Notes: generated by a model from the sequence alone, not told the origin. DNA of 45,303 bases from JACOTK01 sp963743945 (GCA_963743945.1 CAVURO010000013.1:1-45303); one strand, 5' to 3'. Numbered from the stretch's first letter, positions 24,377 through 32,521 are shown. Made by a program: numbers and translations.

Positions 24377-25797
24377 TCCCTCCCTATCGATTCGAGCCCG
24401 ATCGCAGCGCCGCATCGCTCCAGGAGGAGTTCGGCGCCCTGGATCCCGGCTGCGAGACCGGTGTGGTGGTCACGATCGCTGGACGGATGATGTTGCGCCG
24501 CGTCCAGGGCAAGCTCGCCTTCGCAACCCTGCAGGACGGGACCGGGCGGGTGCAGCTCTTTGCGCCGAGCGCGACGACGCCGCACTTCGATGCGCTGTGT
24601 GACCGCTCGCTCGGCGACTGGCTGGGTGTGACGGGTGAGGTGATGACGACCAGGCGCGGCGAGTTGAGCGTCAGGGTTGACGACTGGGTGCTGCTGGCCG
24701 AGGCCCGTCGCCCGTTTCCCGACAAGTGGCACGGCATCAGCGACCCCGACACCCGATTTCGTCAGCGCTATGTCGACCTGTGGGTCAGCGACGCCGAGCG
24801 TGCGATCCTCCGGGCACGCAGCACCATCGTGGCGTCCATGCGCCGTTGGCTCGATGATCGCGCCTTCGTCGAGGTGGAGACCCCGGTTTTCCACCCCATC
24901 CCCGGTGGCGCGCTCGCGAAGCCGTTCACCACGCATCACAACGCGCTCGACCTCGACCTGTTCCTGCGCATCGCTCCCGAGCTCTATCTCAAGCGCCTCG
25001 TGGTCGGAGGCTTCGAGCGGGTGTACGAGATCGCCCGGGTCTTCAGGAACGAGGGGCTTTCGCCCAGGCACAATCCCGAGTTCACCATGATCGAGCTCTA
25101 CCAGGCCTATGCCGACTACGGCGACATGATGGTGCTTGTCGAGGAGCTTGTCGCACATCTGGCGAGGGAGCTTCACGGCACGACGGTGCTCACCTATCCC
25201 GGACGCGACGGCGTCGAGCGTGAGCTCGATCTCAGCCCTCCCTGGCGCCGTGCAACCCTGCTCGAGCTGGTCGAGGAACATGCCGGCGTGCGAGTCGATC
25301 TCGACACGCCGATCGATGCGCTGCGTCGGATCTGCACCGACCACGGGGTCAAGGTGGACGAGAGCTGGGGGCCCGGCAAGTTGTTGTTGGAGCTGTACGA
25401 GAAGACGACCGAACATGCGCTGTGGGGTCCGATCTTCGTGTGCGACTACCCCAAGGAGGTGTCACCGTTGGCCCGGTCCCACCGCTCGGAGCCCGGCATG
25501 GCGGAGCGCTTCGAGGGCATCGTGGCCGGTCGTGAGCTGTGCAACGCGTTCAGCGAGTTGGTCGACCCCGACGAGCAACGGGCTCGCTTCGAGGAACAGG
25601 CCTCCCACCGCGAGGCGGGCGACGACGAGGCGATGGTGGTCGACGCCGACTATCTGCGAGCGCTCGACTTCGGCCTGCCGCCGACCGGTGGTCTGGGCAT
25701 CGGCGTCGACCGCCTGGTGATGCTGCTGACGGGCGCAACCGCCATCCGGGACGTGATCCTGTTTCCCACCCTTCGCCCCGAGCCGAACGACGGCTGA
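24373..25797 (+). CDS. lysS: Lysyl-tRNA synthetase, class II
   Basis: The enzyme charges tRNA-Lys. An N-terminal OB-fold anticodon domain (GVVVTIAGRMMLRRVQGKLAFATLQDGTGRVQLF) is followed by the class II core: DTRFRQRYVDLWVS, the catalytic FRNEGLSPRHNPEFTMIELYQAYADY (motif 2), and motif 3 GLGIGVDRLVMLL with AIRDVILFPTLRPE. It lacks the N-terminal membrane extension seen in mycobacterial LysX. At 474 residues it is a little shorter than usual. GTG 24373 overlaps the coaX stop. Confidence 0.96.
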   Translation: MIPPYRFEPDRSAASLQEEFGALDPGCETGVVVTIAGRMMLRRVQGKLAFATLQDGTGRVQLFAPSATTPHFDALCDRSLGDWLGVTGEVMTTRRGELSVRVDDWVLLAEARRPFPDKWHGISDPDTRFRQRYVDLWVSDAERAILRARSTIVASMRRWLDDRAFVEVETPVFHPIPGGALAKPFTTHHNALDLDLFLRIAPELYLKRLVVGGFERVYEIARVFRNEGLSPRHNPEFTMIELYQAYADYGDMMVLVEELVAHLARELHGTTVLTYPGRDGVERELDLSPPWRRATLLELVEEHAGVRVDLDTPIDALRRICTDHGVKVDESWGPGKLLLELYEKTTEHALWGPIFVCDYPKEVSPLARSHRSEPGMAERFEGIVAGRELCNAFSELVDPDEQRARFEEQASHREAGDDEAMVVDADYLRALDFGLPPTGGLGIGVDRLVMLLTGATAIRDVILFPTLRPEPNDG

Positions 25798-25818
25798 TCG
25801 GCAGGGGGACGAACGACC

Positions 25819-26691
25819 GTGCAGGTTCATCTGGTCGACGGAACCTACGAGCTCTTTCGCCATTTCTACGGCGTGCCGTCGCACGTGACGGCGAAGGGCG
25901 AAGAGGTCGCGGCCGTGCGCGGCGTGTTGGGCTCGATGTTGGCCATGTTGGAGGATGGTGCGACGCACCTGGGGGTCGCCACCGATCAGGTCATCGAGTC
26001 GTTTCGCAACGATCTCTGGGCCGGGTACAAGACGGGCGAGGGGATCGACCCTGCCCTCCACGCACAGTTTCCGATCCTCGAGGATGCGCTTCGCGCCTTC
26101 GGGGTCACGGTGTGGGCGATGGTCGACGAGGAGGCGGACGACGCCCTCGGTTCGGCTGCCGTGGTCGCGCAGGCCGATGATCGCGTGACCCAGGCCCTGA
26201 TCTGCACGCCCGACAAGGATCTCGGCCAGTGCGTCGGGGGCAAGGTGGTGCAGTTCGATCGACGCAAGCGTCTGCTCGTCGATGTCGCCGGCGTGCGTGC
26301 GCGACTCGGCGTCGATCCCGAGTCGGTTCCCGACTACCTCGCCCTGGTGGGTGACAGCGCCGACGGTTTTCCGGGCTTGGCCGGCTGGGGGGCGAAGTCC
26401 GCAGCAGCGGTCCTCACCCGGTACCGACATCTCGAGGCCATTCCACCTGCCCCCGGCCAATGGGAGGTCACGGTCCGCAACGCCCCTCGGCTCGCGGCCA
26501 CGCTGGTGGACGAGATGGACCGTGCGCTGCTTTTCCGGGATTTGGCCACGCTGCGACTCACCTGCGAGGTGGGCGAGGTCGACGATTGGCGCTGGTTCGG
26601 CCCCCGGAGCGGGTGCGAGGCCATGGCCGAACGCCTCGAAGCCCCCGACCTGCTCCGCAAGGCCCGTCGGCTCGCGGCCGGCCGTTCCTAG
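25819..26691 (+). CDS. 5'-3' exonuclease (PolA N-domain-like, FEN family)
   Basis: The protein of 290 residues corresponds to the 5'-nuclease domain of DNA polymerase I without the polymerase. It begins QVHLVDGTYELFRHFY, with the first metal-binding Asp. DEEADDALGSAAV (near residue 112) and CTPDKDLGQCV (near residue 133) carry further metal ligands, and YLALVGDSADGFPGLAGWGAKSAAAVL is the helix-hairpin-helix region. Stand-alone copies exist in many actinobacteria. It likely removes RNA primers or flaps. GTG 25819 follows GGGGGAC. Its stop overlaps that of the convergent hydrolase by four bases. Confidence 0.9.
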   Translation: MQVHLVDGTYELFRHFYGVPSHVTAKGEEVAAVRGVLGSMLAMLEDGATHLGVATDQVIESFRNDLWAGYKTGEGIDPALHAQFPILEDALRAFGVTVWAMVDEEADDALGSAAVVAQADDRVTQALICTPDKDLGQCVGGKVVQFDRRKRLLVDVAGVRARLGVDPESVPDYLALVGDSADGFPGLAGWGAKSAAAVLTRYRHLEAIPPAPGQWEVTVRNAPRLAATLVDEMDRALLFRDLATLRLTCEVGEVDDWRWFGPRSGCEAMAERLEAPDLLRKARRLAAGRS

Positions 26692-27524
26692 GCCAAGGGC
26701 AGGAAGTCGAGCAGCAGGCTGTTGATCTCGTCGGGGCGATCGAGCTGCAGCCAGTGGCCGGCGTCCGCCACCCGCTCGTAGCGCCACTGCCCCTTGACGA
26801 AGGCGCCCGACTCGACCATCTGCTTTTCGGTCAGGGCGAAGTCTCCCGAGCTCCACACGCCCATCGTGGGCACGAGAACCGGTCCGAGATCGGGCATGGA
26901 TGCCGTCGGCTCCTCCGGGGTCTCGCCGGTCGAACCCGGGGGCGTGTTCGCCCGGTACCAGTTGAGCCCGGTGGTCAACGAGCCGTCACGTTCGAGGTCG
27001 TCGATGACAGCGTCGATGTCGGGGTGACCCGACATCGCCCGCAGGATGGTCCAGTTGTCGCGGGTCAGCATCTCCTCGGCGACACCCTCCTGCACGAAGA
27101 GCTGCATGTAGCTCGATCGCTCTCGTTGCTCGGGCCCCCCCGAGGCAAAGGCAGCGGGATGACCAACCGAGAGCGCGACCAGATGATCGACCCGATCCGG
27201 AGCCATCAGGGCAACCCCCCAGGCGACGGCGGCACCCCAGTCGTGACCCACGACGTGCGCCCGATCGATCGAGAGCGCATCGAGGATGCCGACGATGTCG
27301 GCCACGAGAAACGGCAGCGAGTAGGCGAGCACCTCGGCGGGTTTGTCGGAGGCTCCGTAACCACGCTGGTCAGGCACGATCGTGCGATAACCCGCAGCGA
27401 CGAGGGCGGTCACCTGATGGCGCCAGAGGCGTGACGAGTCGGGAAAGCCGTGCAGGAGCACCACGGGCGTGCCGTTGCCCTGGACATCGACCTCCAGCCC
27501 CACCCCGTTGACCTCGATACGCAT
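26688..27524 (-). CDS. Alpha/beta hydrolase, epoxide hydrolase-like
   Basis: The protein of 278 residues shows the alpha/beta-hydrolase layout: oxyanion motif HGFPDSSRLWRHQ near residue 25, nucleophile elbow GHDWGAAVAW near residue 95 with Asp as nucleophile, and the catalytic His in ADAGHWLQLDRPDEIN near the C terminus. An Asp nucleophile with HGxPxxxxxWR is typical of soluble epoxide hydrolases and haloalkane dehalogenase relatives; the lid tyrosines needed for epoxide opening cannot be confirmed. The reaction is therefore unproven. A TAAGGT box on the - strand (27576-27581) may be the -10. It lies 131 bases downstream of the phosphatase gene in the same direction. Confidence 0.88.
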   Translation of the reverse strand: MRIEVNGVGLEVDVQGNGTPVVLLHGFPDSSRLWRHQVTALVAAGYRTIVPDQRGYGASDKPAEVLAYSLPFLVADIVGILDALSIDRAHVVGHDWGAAVAWGVALMAPDRVDHLVALSVGHPAAFASGGPEQRERSSYMQLFVQEGVAEEMLTRDNWTILRAMSGHPDIDAVIDDLERDGSLTTGLNWYRANTPPGSTGETPEEPTASMPDLGPVLVPTMGVWSSGDFALTEKQMVESGAFVKGQWRYERVADAGHWLQLDRPDEINSLLLDFLPLA

Positions 27525-27655
27525 GGCAGCCCCCGACCTCGTTCCACCTCACACCGTTTCCGGATCGCTTCGCCGACCTTACCGCCGGCCCGGCATCTCC
27601 GGCAGAATCGCGAAGCTCGTCCGCCGCCGCACCCGATGACCTGCCTGCCGAACTC

Positions 27656-28261
27656 CTACAACTGATGCGGTGTGGTGGTGATGTGATCGTCGGGATCCAA
27701 CAGGAGCAGCCGTTCACCCATCACCAGACGACCCTCGTGGACGGTGAGGTGGACGCCGCCGAGGTTCGGCAACGATGCGGGCTCGACGCCGAGGTGGCGT
27801 TCGAGGTTTCGGATCACCCCTCCGTGCGCGACAACCAGCACCTCACCACCCGGGTAGGCCGCTGCCACGGCATCGATTCCATCGAGCACCCGGTCCAGGA
27901 CCTGTTCGAGCGATTCGCCGTCGGGGGGCTGCAGGGGACGAACAGCCAGCATGCCCGGCCAGCCGGCGTCGATCTCGGCATGGGTGAGCCCGGTCCAGGC
28001 GCCGACATCACGTTCGCGCAGGCGGGCCTCGACGATGACCGGACCCACACCCGTCGACTCGGAGATGATGGCCGCGGTCTCCGCGGCGCGCATGAGGTCG
28101 GACGCGAAGACGGCGTCGACCGATCCGATCCTGGCGGCCGCGGCGTTCGCCTGGCGGCGCCCGAGCGAGGTGAGCGGCGGATCGGCCCAACCCTGCCAAC
28201 GACCTGACGCGTTCCACTCGGACTGGCCATGTCGTATGAGGAGGATGCGAGTCGGCGTCAT
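27656..28261 (-). CDS. Histidine phosphatase family protein (phosphoglycerate mutase-like)
   Basis: The protein of 201 residues starts with ILLIRHGQSEWNASGRWQGW, the RHG phosphate pocket with the phosphorylated His at residue 11. LTSLGRRQANAAA, FASDLMRAAETAAI, the acid ERDVGAWTGLTH and VLVVAHGGVIRNL with the second catalytic His complete the family pattern. Short broad-specificity members of this family act on sugar phosphates or related compounds; no substrate can be given. A TACGGT box lies nine bases before the ATG on the - strand, facing the promoter of the MoaD-like gene. Confidence 0.9.
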   Translation of the reverse strand: MTPTRILLIRHGQSEWNASGRWQGWADPPLTSLGRRQANAAAARIGSVDAVFASDLMRAAETAAIISESTGVGPVIVEARLRERDVGAWTGLTHAEIDAGWPGMLAVRPLQPPDGESLEQVLDRVLDGIDAVAAAYPGGEVLVVAHGGVIRNLERHLGVEPASLPNLGGVHLTVHEGRLVMGERLLLLDPDDHITTTPHQL

Positions 28262-28270
28262 CGAGTCATG

Positions 28271-28309
28271 ACCGTACCCGAGGGAGGCGATCAGGTAACC
28301 TCGCCAATG
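28271..28309. promoter_or_regulatory. Divergent promoter region, phosphatase / MoaD-like
   Basis: On the - strand TACGGT (28271-28276) is nine bases from the phosphatase ATG. On the + strand TAACCT (28296-28301) is five bases from an in-frame ATG at 28307. Two back-to-back -10 boxes lie only 20 bases apart, so the two promoters must compete or share control. Confidence 0.45.
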
Positions 28310-28372
28310 GCACGCAACGTGGTCCCGGCGGTCGAGAAGCTCGATCGGCGACCACCGAACGCCGGAGGATCA

Positions 28373-28618
28373 GTGGCCAAGTTGAGACTCTTTGCCTCCG
28401 CTCGCGAGGCAGCGGGAGTCAGTTCAGTCGAGCTTGTCGGAACGACCGTCGGCGATGTCCTCGACGAGGCTTCTCGGCGCTGGGGTGAGCCTTTCATGGC
28501 GGTCCTGGAGCGCTCGCAGGTTTGGCTCAACGGTGAGCCGACGGGGCTCGACGATCCTGTTGGCGACCACGACGAGGTCGCCGTCATTCCCCCTGTCTCC
28601 GGCGGCGCACATGGCTGA
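28373..28618 (+). CDS. MoaD/ThiS-like sulfur carrier protein
   Basis: This ubiquitin-fold sulfur carrier of 81 residues (KLRLFASAREAAGVSSVEL, then EVAVIPPVSGG) would carry a thiocarboxylate on its Gly-Gly end for molybdopterin synthesis. Unlike normal MoaD, three residues (Ala-His-Gly) follow the Gly-Gly, so either trimming is needed or it is not a classical donor. These codons are shared with the start of the next gene. GTG 28373 is chosen because GGAGG lies four bases upstream and it gives the usual MoaD length; an ATG at 28307, five bases past a TAACCT box, would add 22 residues. A molybdoenzyme is encoded 1.1 kb downstream. Confidence 0.8.
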   Translation: MAKLRLFASAREAAGVSSVELVGTTVGDVLDEASRRWGEPFMAVLERSQVWLNGEPTGLDDPVGDHDEVAVIPPVSGGAHG

Positions 28619-29660
28619 TGTCGGCGACCGCAGGCAGAGCGGGCAAGCCGCCCCCCCTCGATTGCGCGGCCGGGTCTCCCCGCCCTCGACCGCCCCGGTC
28701 AGGCCGCGCGCGCCGTCGGTCGAACGGGAGGATGATCACCGGTCCCGAGTCGGGTGGGTGTGGGTCGCCTGCGCTCTCGGCGCCATCACCGTGTCGCCAT
28801 TGGCCTTGGCCCTGCTTGTCGCGGTGCTCGCGGGAGTGGCCGCTGACGGGGTGATTCGGGCTCGACGGCCCTCAAACGAACCAGAGGTGATGATCGACCT
28901 GACCCACGTCGATCTGAGGCATGACGAGCCGGTGTTCGGCGGCCAGGTGCCCCTCGAGGCCGGAAGCGCAGCGGCGAGGTGGACGGACAGCGGGAGATGG
29001 GGTCTGCTGGTCTCGGAGGCGGGACAGGTCGTCGGTGACGCCTCGCGGCTTTCGGTCGTTCTGGGCGCAGCGGGCCTCCCTCTGCTCGCTGCATCCGAGG
29101 GTGTGCGTGCCGTGGCGCTTGCACTTCCGCTGTTGATCGTCGGCCCCTTCTTGACCCGCATGTGGATGTCCGGGGGTACCGCCGGGCCGGCAGGAGAGAC
29201 GGGCGCTGTCACCGTGCCACGGCCGAACCCGGTGTTGGCCGAGTTGGGCATGGTCGTCATCGCCTCCCTGGTCTTCGGGCTTGCCGCCGCAACGCTGGTT
29301 CTGGTGGCTCGGCTGGACGAGACCACGGCCGTGGTCCTGGTGCTCGTCGTCGGCGCCTACGATCTCGGCAACCACCTGATCGGCAGCGGCGCAGGTTCGT
29401 GGTGGGAAGGTCCTGCTTCCGGTGTTGCCGCCGCCGGTGTCATCGGCTTTGCCGCCTGGGTCGTGGTGGGGAACACGGTTGGTGACGGCGCCATGATCGC
29501 GCTCGTGGCTTCGGTGGCCCTCCTCTCACCTCCGGGGCCGGCGCTCGTCGACGTGCTGTTCGGGGACGGGAAGCGACCGACAGGCGAAGCGCGTCGACTT
29601 GACGCGTTCGTCTGCAGCGTTCCGATTGCGGCCTACCTCGTCGCAGCTCTGGCGCCGTAG
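28611..29660 (+). CDS. Multi-span membrane protein, possibly CdsA-related
   Basis: The protein of 349 residues has a Pro/Arg-rich N-terminal 50 residues, then hydrophobic segments at about 51-75, 140-185 in pairs and 215-345, about eight in all. The C-terminal part (AYDLGNHLIG, then LSPPGPALVDVLFGDGKRP and RRLDAFVCSVPIAAYL) is laid out like CDP-diglyceride synthetase, but the signature lysine/aspartate block HGGxxDRxD is not preserved. It is therefore at best a divergent relative, and function is unknown. ATG 28611 overlaps the MoaD-like stop by eight bases, and the molybdoenzyme begins 20 bases after its stop. Confidence 0.7.
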   Translation: MADVGDRRQSGQAAPPRLRGRVSPPSTAPVRPRAPSVEREDDHRSRVGWVWVACALGAITVSPLALALLVAVLAGVAADGVIRARRPSNEPEVMIDLTHVDLRHDEPVFGGQVPLEAGSAAARWTDSGRWGLLVSEAGQVVGDASRLSVVLGAAGLPLLAASEGVRAVALALPLLIVGPFLTRMWMSGGTAGPAGETGAVTVPRPNPVLAELGMVVIASLVFGLAAATLVLVARLDETTAVVLVLVVGAYDLGNHLIGSGAGSWWEGPASGVAAAGVIGFAAWVVVGNTVGDGAMIALVASVALLSPPGPALVDVLFGDGKRPTGEARRLDAFVCSVPIAAYLVAALAP

Positions 29661-29680
29661 CGCCCGATGGGCAACAGGCG

Positions 29681-31387
29681 ATGAGCGAGAGGTCGAGGTC
29701 CCCGAACCCCGCCGATGGCGCAGACACCGGGCCGGATCCCGGCGGGAGGCGTGCCGGGATCACGGCGGGTCTCCTGGCTGCCGGAGGCGGCTTGGCAGCG
29801 GGCGAGTTGGTGGCCGGCTTCGATGCCGGTGCACGTTCACCGCTTGCGGTGATCGGCGATCGCATCATCGATCTCGTGCCCCTCGGCGTCGAGCGTTGGG
29901 CCATCGATCTGTTCGGCACGGGTGACAAGGCGGCGCTGCTGGTCGGCATGGCGCTTGCACTCACGATCATCAGCGCCGGCGTCGGTGTCCGTACCCTTCG
30001 TTCCCGTCGGGCCGTCGAGGGCATGACGGCAGCGGTGCTCCTCGGCGTCCTGGGTGCGGCGCTCGGCATCACCGGTCGCCAAGGGGGGCTCCCAAGGGCG
30101 TGGCCGAGCCTTGTGGCCGGGGTTGTCGGGGCAGTCGTGTTGTGGGTCTTCCATCGACAGGTGTGGCGCAAGGACTCTCGGCAGGTTGCCGGCGCGGCTC
30201 GATCGCAGGGAGACGGCAGCCGCGTCGAGTCGACCAACGGCGAGTTGATCACCGGCGAGTTGACCACCGGCGAGTCGACCACCGGCGAGTCGACCAACGC
30301 CGAGGGCGACGTGGACCGTCGTCGCTTTCTCGTCCTGTCCGGGGCCGTCGGAGCATCGGCCGTTGCCGTCGGCGGCATGGGTCGCCTCCTGCAGAGCCGG
30401 TTTCAGGTTGCCGCCGAGCGGGCCGCGTTGGTGTTGCCGATTCCGAGGAATCGTCTCCCCCCGCTTCCTCCCGACCCCGCTCGAACCGTGTCGGGGCTGT
30501 CGACCTTCATCACCCCGCAGCATCGCTTCTACCGTATCGATACGGCCTTTGTGGTTCCCAGGGTGTCGATCGACGACTGGCAGCTCAAGGTGACGGGCAT
30601 GGTCCGCAAGCCCCTCACCTTGAGCTTCGACGACCTCTTGGCACGGCCGATGATCGAGACCGACCTCACCATTGCCTGTGTCTCCAACGAGGTGGGCGGC
30701 GGCCTCGTCGGGAATGCACGCTGGTTGGGGGTTCGCCTGGATGATCTCCTCGAAGAGGCGGGCATCGAGCCCGACGCAGACCAGATCGTGGGTCGATCGG
30801 TCGACGGTTGGACGGGCGGTTTTCCCGTCGACGCGCTCGACGGACGTGACGCCATCATCGCCGTGGCCATGAACGGTGAGCCGCTCAGCCCCAGCCACGG
30901 CTACCCGGCCCGACTCGTCGTGCCCGGGCTGTACGGCTACGTGTCGGCGACCAAGTGGCTGAGTCGGATCGAGCTCACCCGCTTCGATCGTTTCGAGGGC
31001 TACTGGGTTCCCCGGGGATGGTCGGCTCGGGGTCCGATCAAGTTGCAGTCGCGCATCGACACTCCTCGTGCCTACAGGACCATCGACGCGGTCACGACTC
31101 CCATCGCCGGTGTCGCGTGGGCTCCACTCGTGGGCATCGCTCGAGTCGACGTCCGCGTCGATGACGGCCCCTGGGAGGCGGCGACCCTTGGTCCCGAGCA
31201 TGCCTCGACCACATGGCGTCAGTGGTGGCTCCCCTGGGACCCGCCTCCGGGGAGCCATGTCATCCAGTGCCGAGCCACCGATGCGACGGGGGCGCCCCAG
31301 ACCGAGAAACGTCGAGGCGTCGTCCCCGACGGGGCGACCGGTCTGCACACGATCACCGTCCCGGTGCGAGCGCGTTCGGGCTCGTGA
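29681..31387 (+). CDS. Membrane-anchored sulfite oxidase-type molybdopterin oxidoreductase
   Basis: The protein of 568 residues has four N-terminal hydrophobic segments (about residues 25-46, 83-105, 113-132, 138-160), a Thr/Glu-rich linker made of pentapeptide repeats, an internal twin-arginine-like segment DRRRFLVLSGAVGASAVAVGG (about 208-228), and a sulfite-oxidase-type catalytic part. The molybdenum-ligating cysteine is in LTIACVSN (Cys333). WLGVRLDDLLEEAGI and YPARLVVPGLYGYVSATKWLSRIEL are typical, and a C-terminal Mo-co dimerisation-like domain follows (ARVDVRVDDGPWEAA). The natural electron partner and substrate are unknown. The catalytic domain should face outside. The MoaD-like gene upstream could supply cofactor. 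Confidence 0.9.
   Translation: MSERSRSPNPADGADTGPDPGGRRAGITAGLLAAGGGLAAGELVAGFDAGARSPLAVIGDRIIDLVPLGVERWAIDLFGTGDKAALLVGMALALTIISAGVGVRTLRSRRAVEGMTAAVLLGVLGAALGITGRQGGLPRAWPSLVAGVVGAVVLWVFHRQVWRKDSRQVAGAARSQGDGSRVESTNGELITGELTTGESTTGESTNAEGDVDRRRFLVLSGAVGASAVAVGGMGRLLQSRFQVAAERAALVLPIPRNRLPPLPPDPARTVSGLSTFITPQHRFYRIDTAFVVPRVSIDDWQLKVTGMVRKPLTLSFDDLLARPMIETDLTIACVSNEVGGGLVGNARWLGVRLDDLLEEAGIEPDADQIVGRSVDGWTGGFPVDALDGRDAIIAVAMNGEPLSPSHGYPARLVVPGLYGYVSATKWLSRIELTRFDRFEGYWVPRGWSARGPIKLQSRIDTPRAYRTIDAVTTPIAGVAWAPLVGIARVDVRVDDGPWEAATLGPEHASTTWRQWWLPWDPPPGSHVIQCRATDATGAPQTEKRRGVVPDGATGLHTITVPVRARSGS
30226..30300. repeat. 15-bp tandem repeat in the molybdoenzyme linker
   Basis: Five in-frame 15-bp units related to CGAGTTGACCACCGG encode ES/EL-T-T/N-G-type pentapeptides between the last N-terminal helix and the twin-arginine segment. 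Confidence 0.9.
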
Positions 31388-31413
31388 GGCTCCCATCGGT
31401 TGTGCATGGCGAG

Positions 31414-31427
31414 TAACCTCGCTGTGG
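31414..31427 (+). promoter_or_regulatory. -10 box TAACCT for the RsiG-like gene
   Basis: TAACCT (31414-31419) is followed by seven bases and then GTG 31427, in frame with the RsiG-like coding region. This suggests a leaderless transcript and selects that GTG over the earlier TTG 31400 and ATG 31406. Confidence 0.5.
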
Positions 31428-31957
31428 TGGATGACAAGCTCGGCCTCGTGCTCGACCCGGCTTACGTCGCAGGCCTGACCGACCTGACGATGGAGGAGCT
31501 TCGCGCCCGGCGTGCCGTTTGTCAGTCCCTCGAAGGTGTGATGTCGTTTCGTCGGCGGATGGCCCAGGGCCGACTCGACATCGTTGGTGCGGAATGGCGC
31601 CGTCGGGAGATGGGCGAGGAGTCGCTCGACAGCGCAGGCTCGGTCGCCCAGCTGCCGGACGTCCTTTCGGAGGGCTTCGCGCAGCGATCGGGTGCGCGGG
31701 CAGCGGCGGTCATCGAGCCGGATGAGGCGACCATGGACACCAAGGAGCTCGACGCCATCGTGGGCCCGGGCGTGCTGGCGTCGCTGGCCGGCTTGTCGGT
31801 CGATGAGCTCAAGGAGCAGATCAGGCGCCTTTCGGCCTACGAGCAGGAGCTCTCGGAACATCGCCGTGGTCTGCATGAGCGCCTCGATGCCTTTCAGGCG
31901 GAGATCACCCGTCGCTATCAAAGTGGCGAGGCATCCGTCGACAGCCTCCTTTCATGA
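31427..31957 (+). CDS. rsiG: RsiG-like c-di-GMP-binding anti-sigma factor (AmfC family)
   Basis: The 176-residue protein has two long helical regions, each with the c-di-GMP signature E-x3-S-x2-R-x3-Q-x3-D known from Streptomyces RsiG. The first copy is exact: E36, S40, R43, Q47, D51. The second keeps all but one: E139, S143, R146, H150, D154, with His for Gln. In Streptomyces RsiG plus c-di-GMP binds and silences the sporulation sigma factor WhiG; the protein was earlier called AmfC, an aerial mycelium protein. No sigma factor gene of the WhiG/FliA type is in this window. It begins ahead of an XRE regulator and mshA, all on the + strand. Confidence 0.85.
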   Translation: MDDKLGLVLDPAYVAGLTDLTMEELRARRAVCQSLEGVMSFRRRMAQGRLDIVGAEWRRREMGEESLDSAGSVAQLPDVLSEGFAQRSGARAAAVIEPDEATMDTKELDAIVGPGVLASLAGLSVDELKEQIRRLSAYEQELSEHRRGLHERLDAFQAEITRRYQSGEASVDSLLS

Positions 31958-32007
31958 GGATCGTGGTTGATCGGACCGGCAGCGGCCCGGATCGGAAGGT
32001 GATGTAG

Positions 32008-32442
32008 TTGGACTCCCGCCTCGGTGAACTGGGCTCTTTCATCCGTGAGCAACGACAGGAAGTCCGCATGTCGCTGCGGAAGCTCTCGGAGGTCGCCGGC
32101 ATCTCCAACCCGTACCTGAGCCAGATCGAACGGGGCTTGCGCAAGCCGTCGGCCGAGATCCTCCAACAGATCGCCAGGGCACTCAGTCTGTCGGCGGAGA
32201 CGCTCTACGTGCGCGCCGGGATTCTCGAGGAGCGCGAGGGCGACGATTTCAAGAACGTGCTCTTCGGCGACCATCGGTTGACCTCGGAGCAGAAGCAGGT
32301 GCTGTTGAGGGTGTATCAGTCCTTCGTTCTGCAAAACGGCGTCGAGGTGGTGATCGCCGATCTGCACCCGGTTGACGACGACCATTGCCCCGACGAACGT
32401 CGTCCCGACGACCGGGGGGACGGCCTGCCCGACGTGGGTTGA
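32008..32442 (+). CDS. XRE-family helix-turn-helix regulator
   Basis: The protein of 144 residues has an N-terminal helix-turn-helix of the Cro/CI type: LGSFIREQRQEVRMSLRKLSEVAGISNPYLSQIERGLRKPSAEILQQIARALSLS (about residues 8-62). The middle part (LYVRAGILEEREGDDF, then LTSEQKQVLLRVYQSF) recalls small actinobacterial regulators such as Rv0474, which also sits near mshA in mycobacteria. The acidic C terminus (DDDHCPDERRPDDRGD) looks disordered. The start is TTG 32008 with AAGG about nine bases upstream. It lies 50 bases after the RsiG-like gene, so cotranscription is possible. Confidence 0.88.
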   Translation: MDSRLGELGSFIREQRQEVRMSLRKLSEVAGISNPYLSQIERGLRKPSAEILQQIARALSLSAETLYVRAGILEEREGDDFKNVLFGDHRLTSEQKQVLLRVYQSFVLQNGVEVVIADLHPVDDDHCPDERRPDDRGDGLPDVG

Positions 32443-32506
32443 GATCCCGGTCACCCGCCGACGACCCTCGTATCGGTTCGCCGTGACGAGAATCTGACCT
32501 GATTGG

Positions 32507-32521
32507 TAGGGTGTGAAGCCG
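32507..32521 (+). promoter_or_regulatory. -10 box TAGGGT for mshA
   Basis: TAGGGT (32507-32512) lies eight bases before GTG 32521. GTGACG (32483-32488) is 18 bases upstream as a weak -35 box. A SigR-type GGAAT/GTT promoter was looked for and not seen. Confidence 0.5.

Noticed and set aside
29837..31921. 694-residue open frame on the - strand across the molybdoenzyme and rsiG-like genes
   Set aside because: It covers two genes with clear motifs on the + strand and has no domain pattern of its own.
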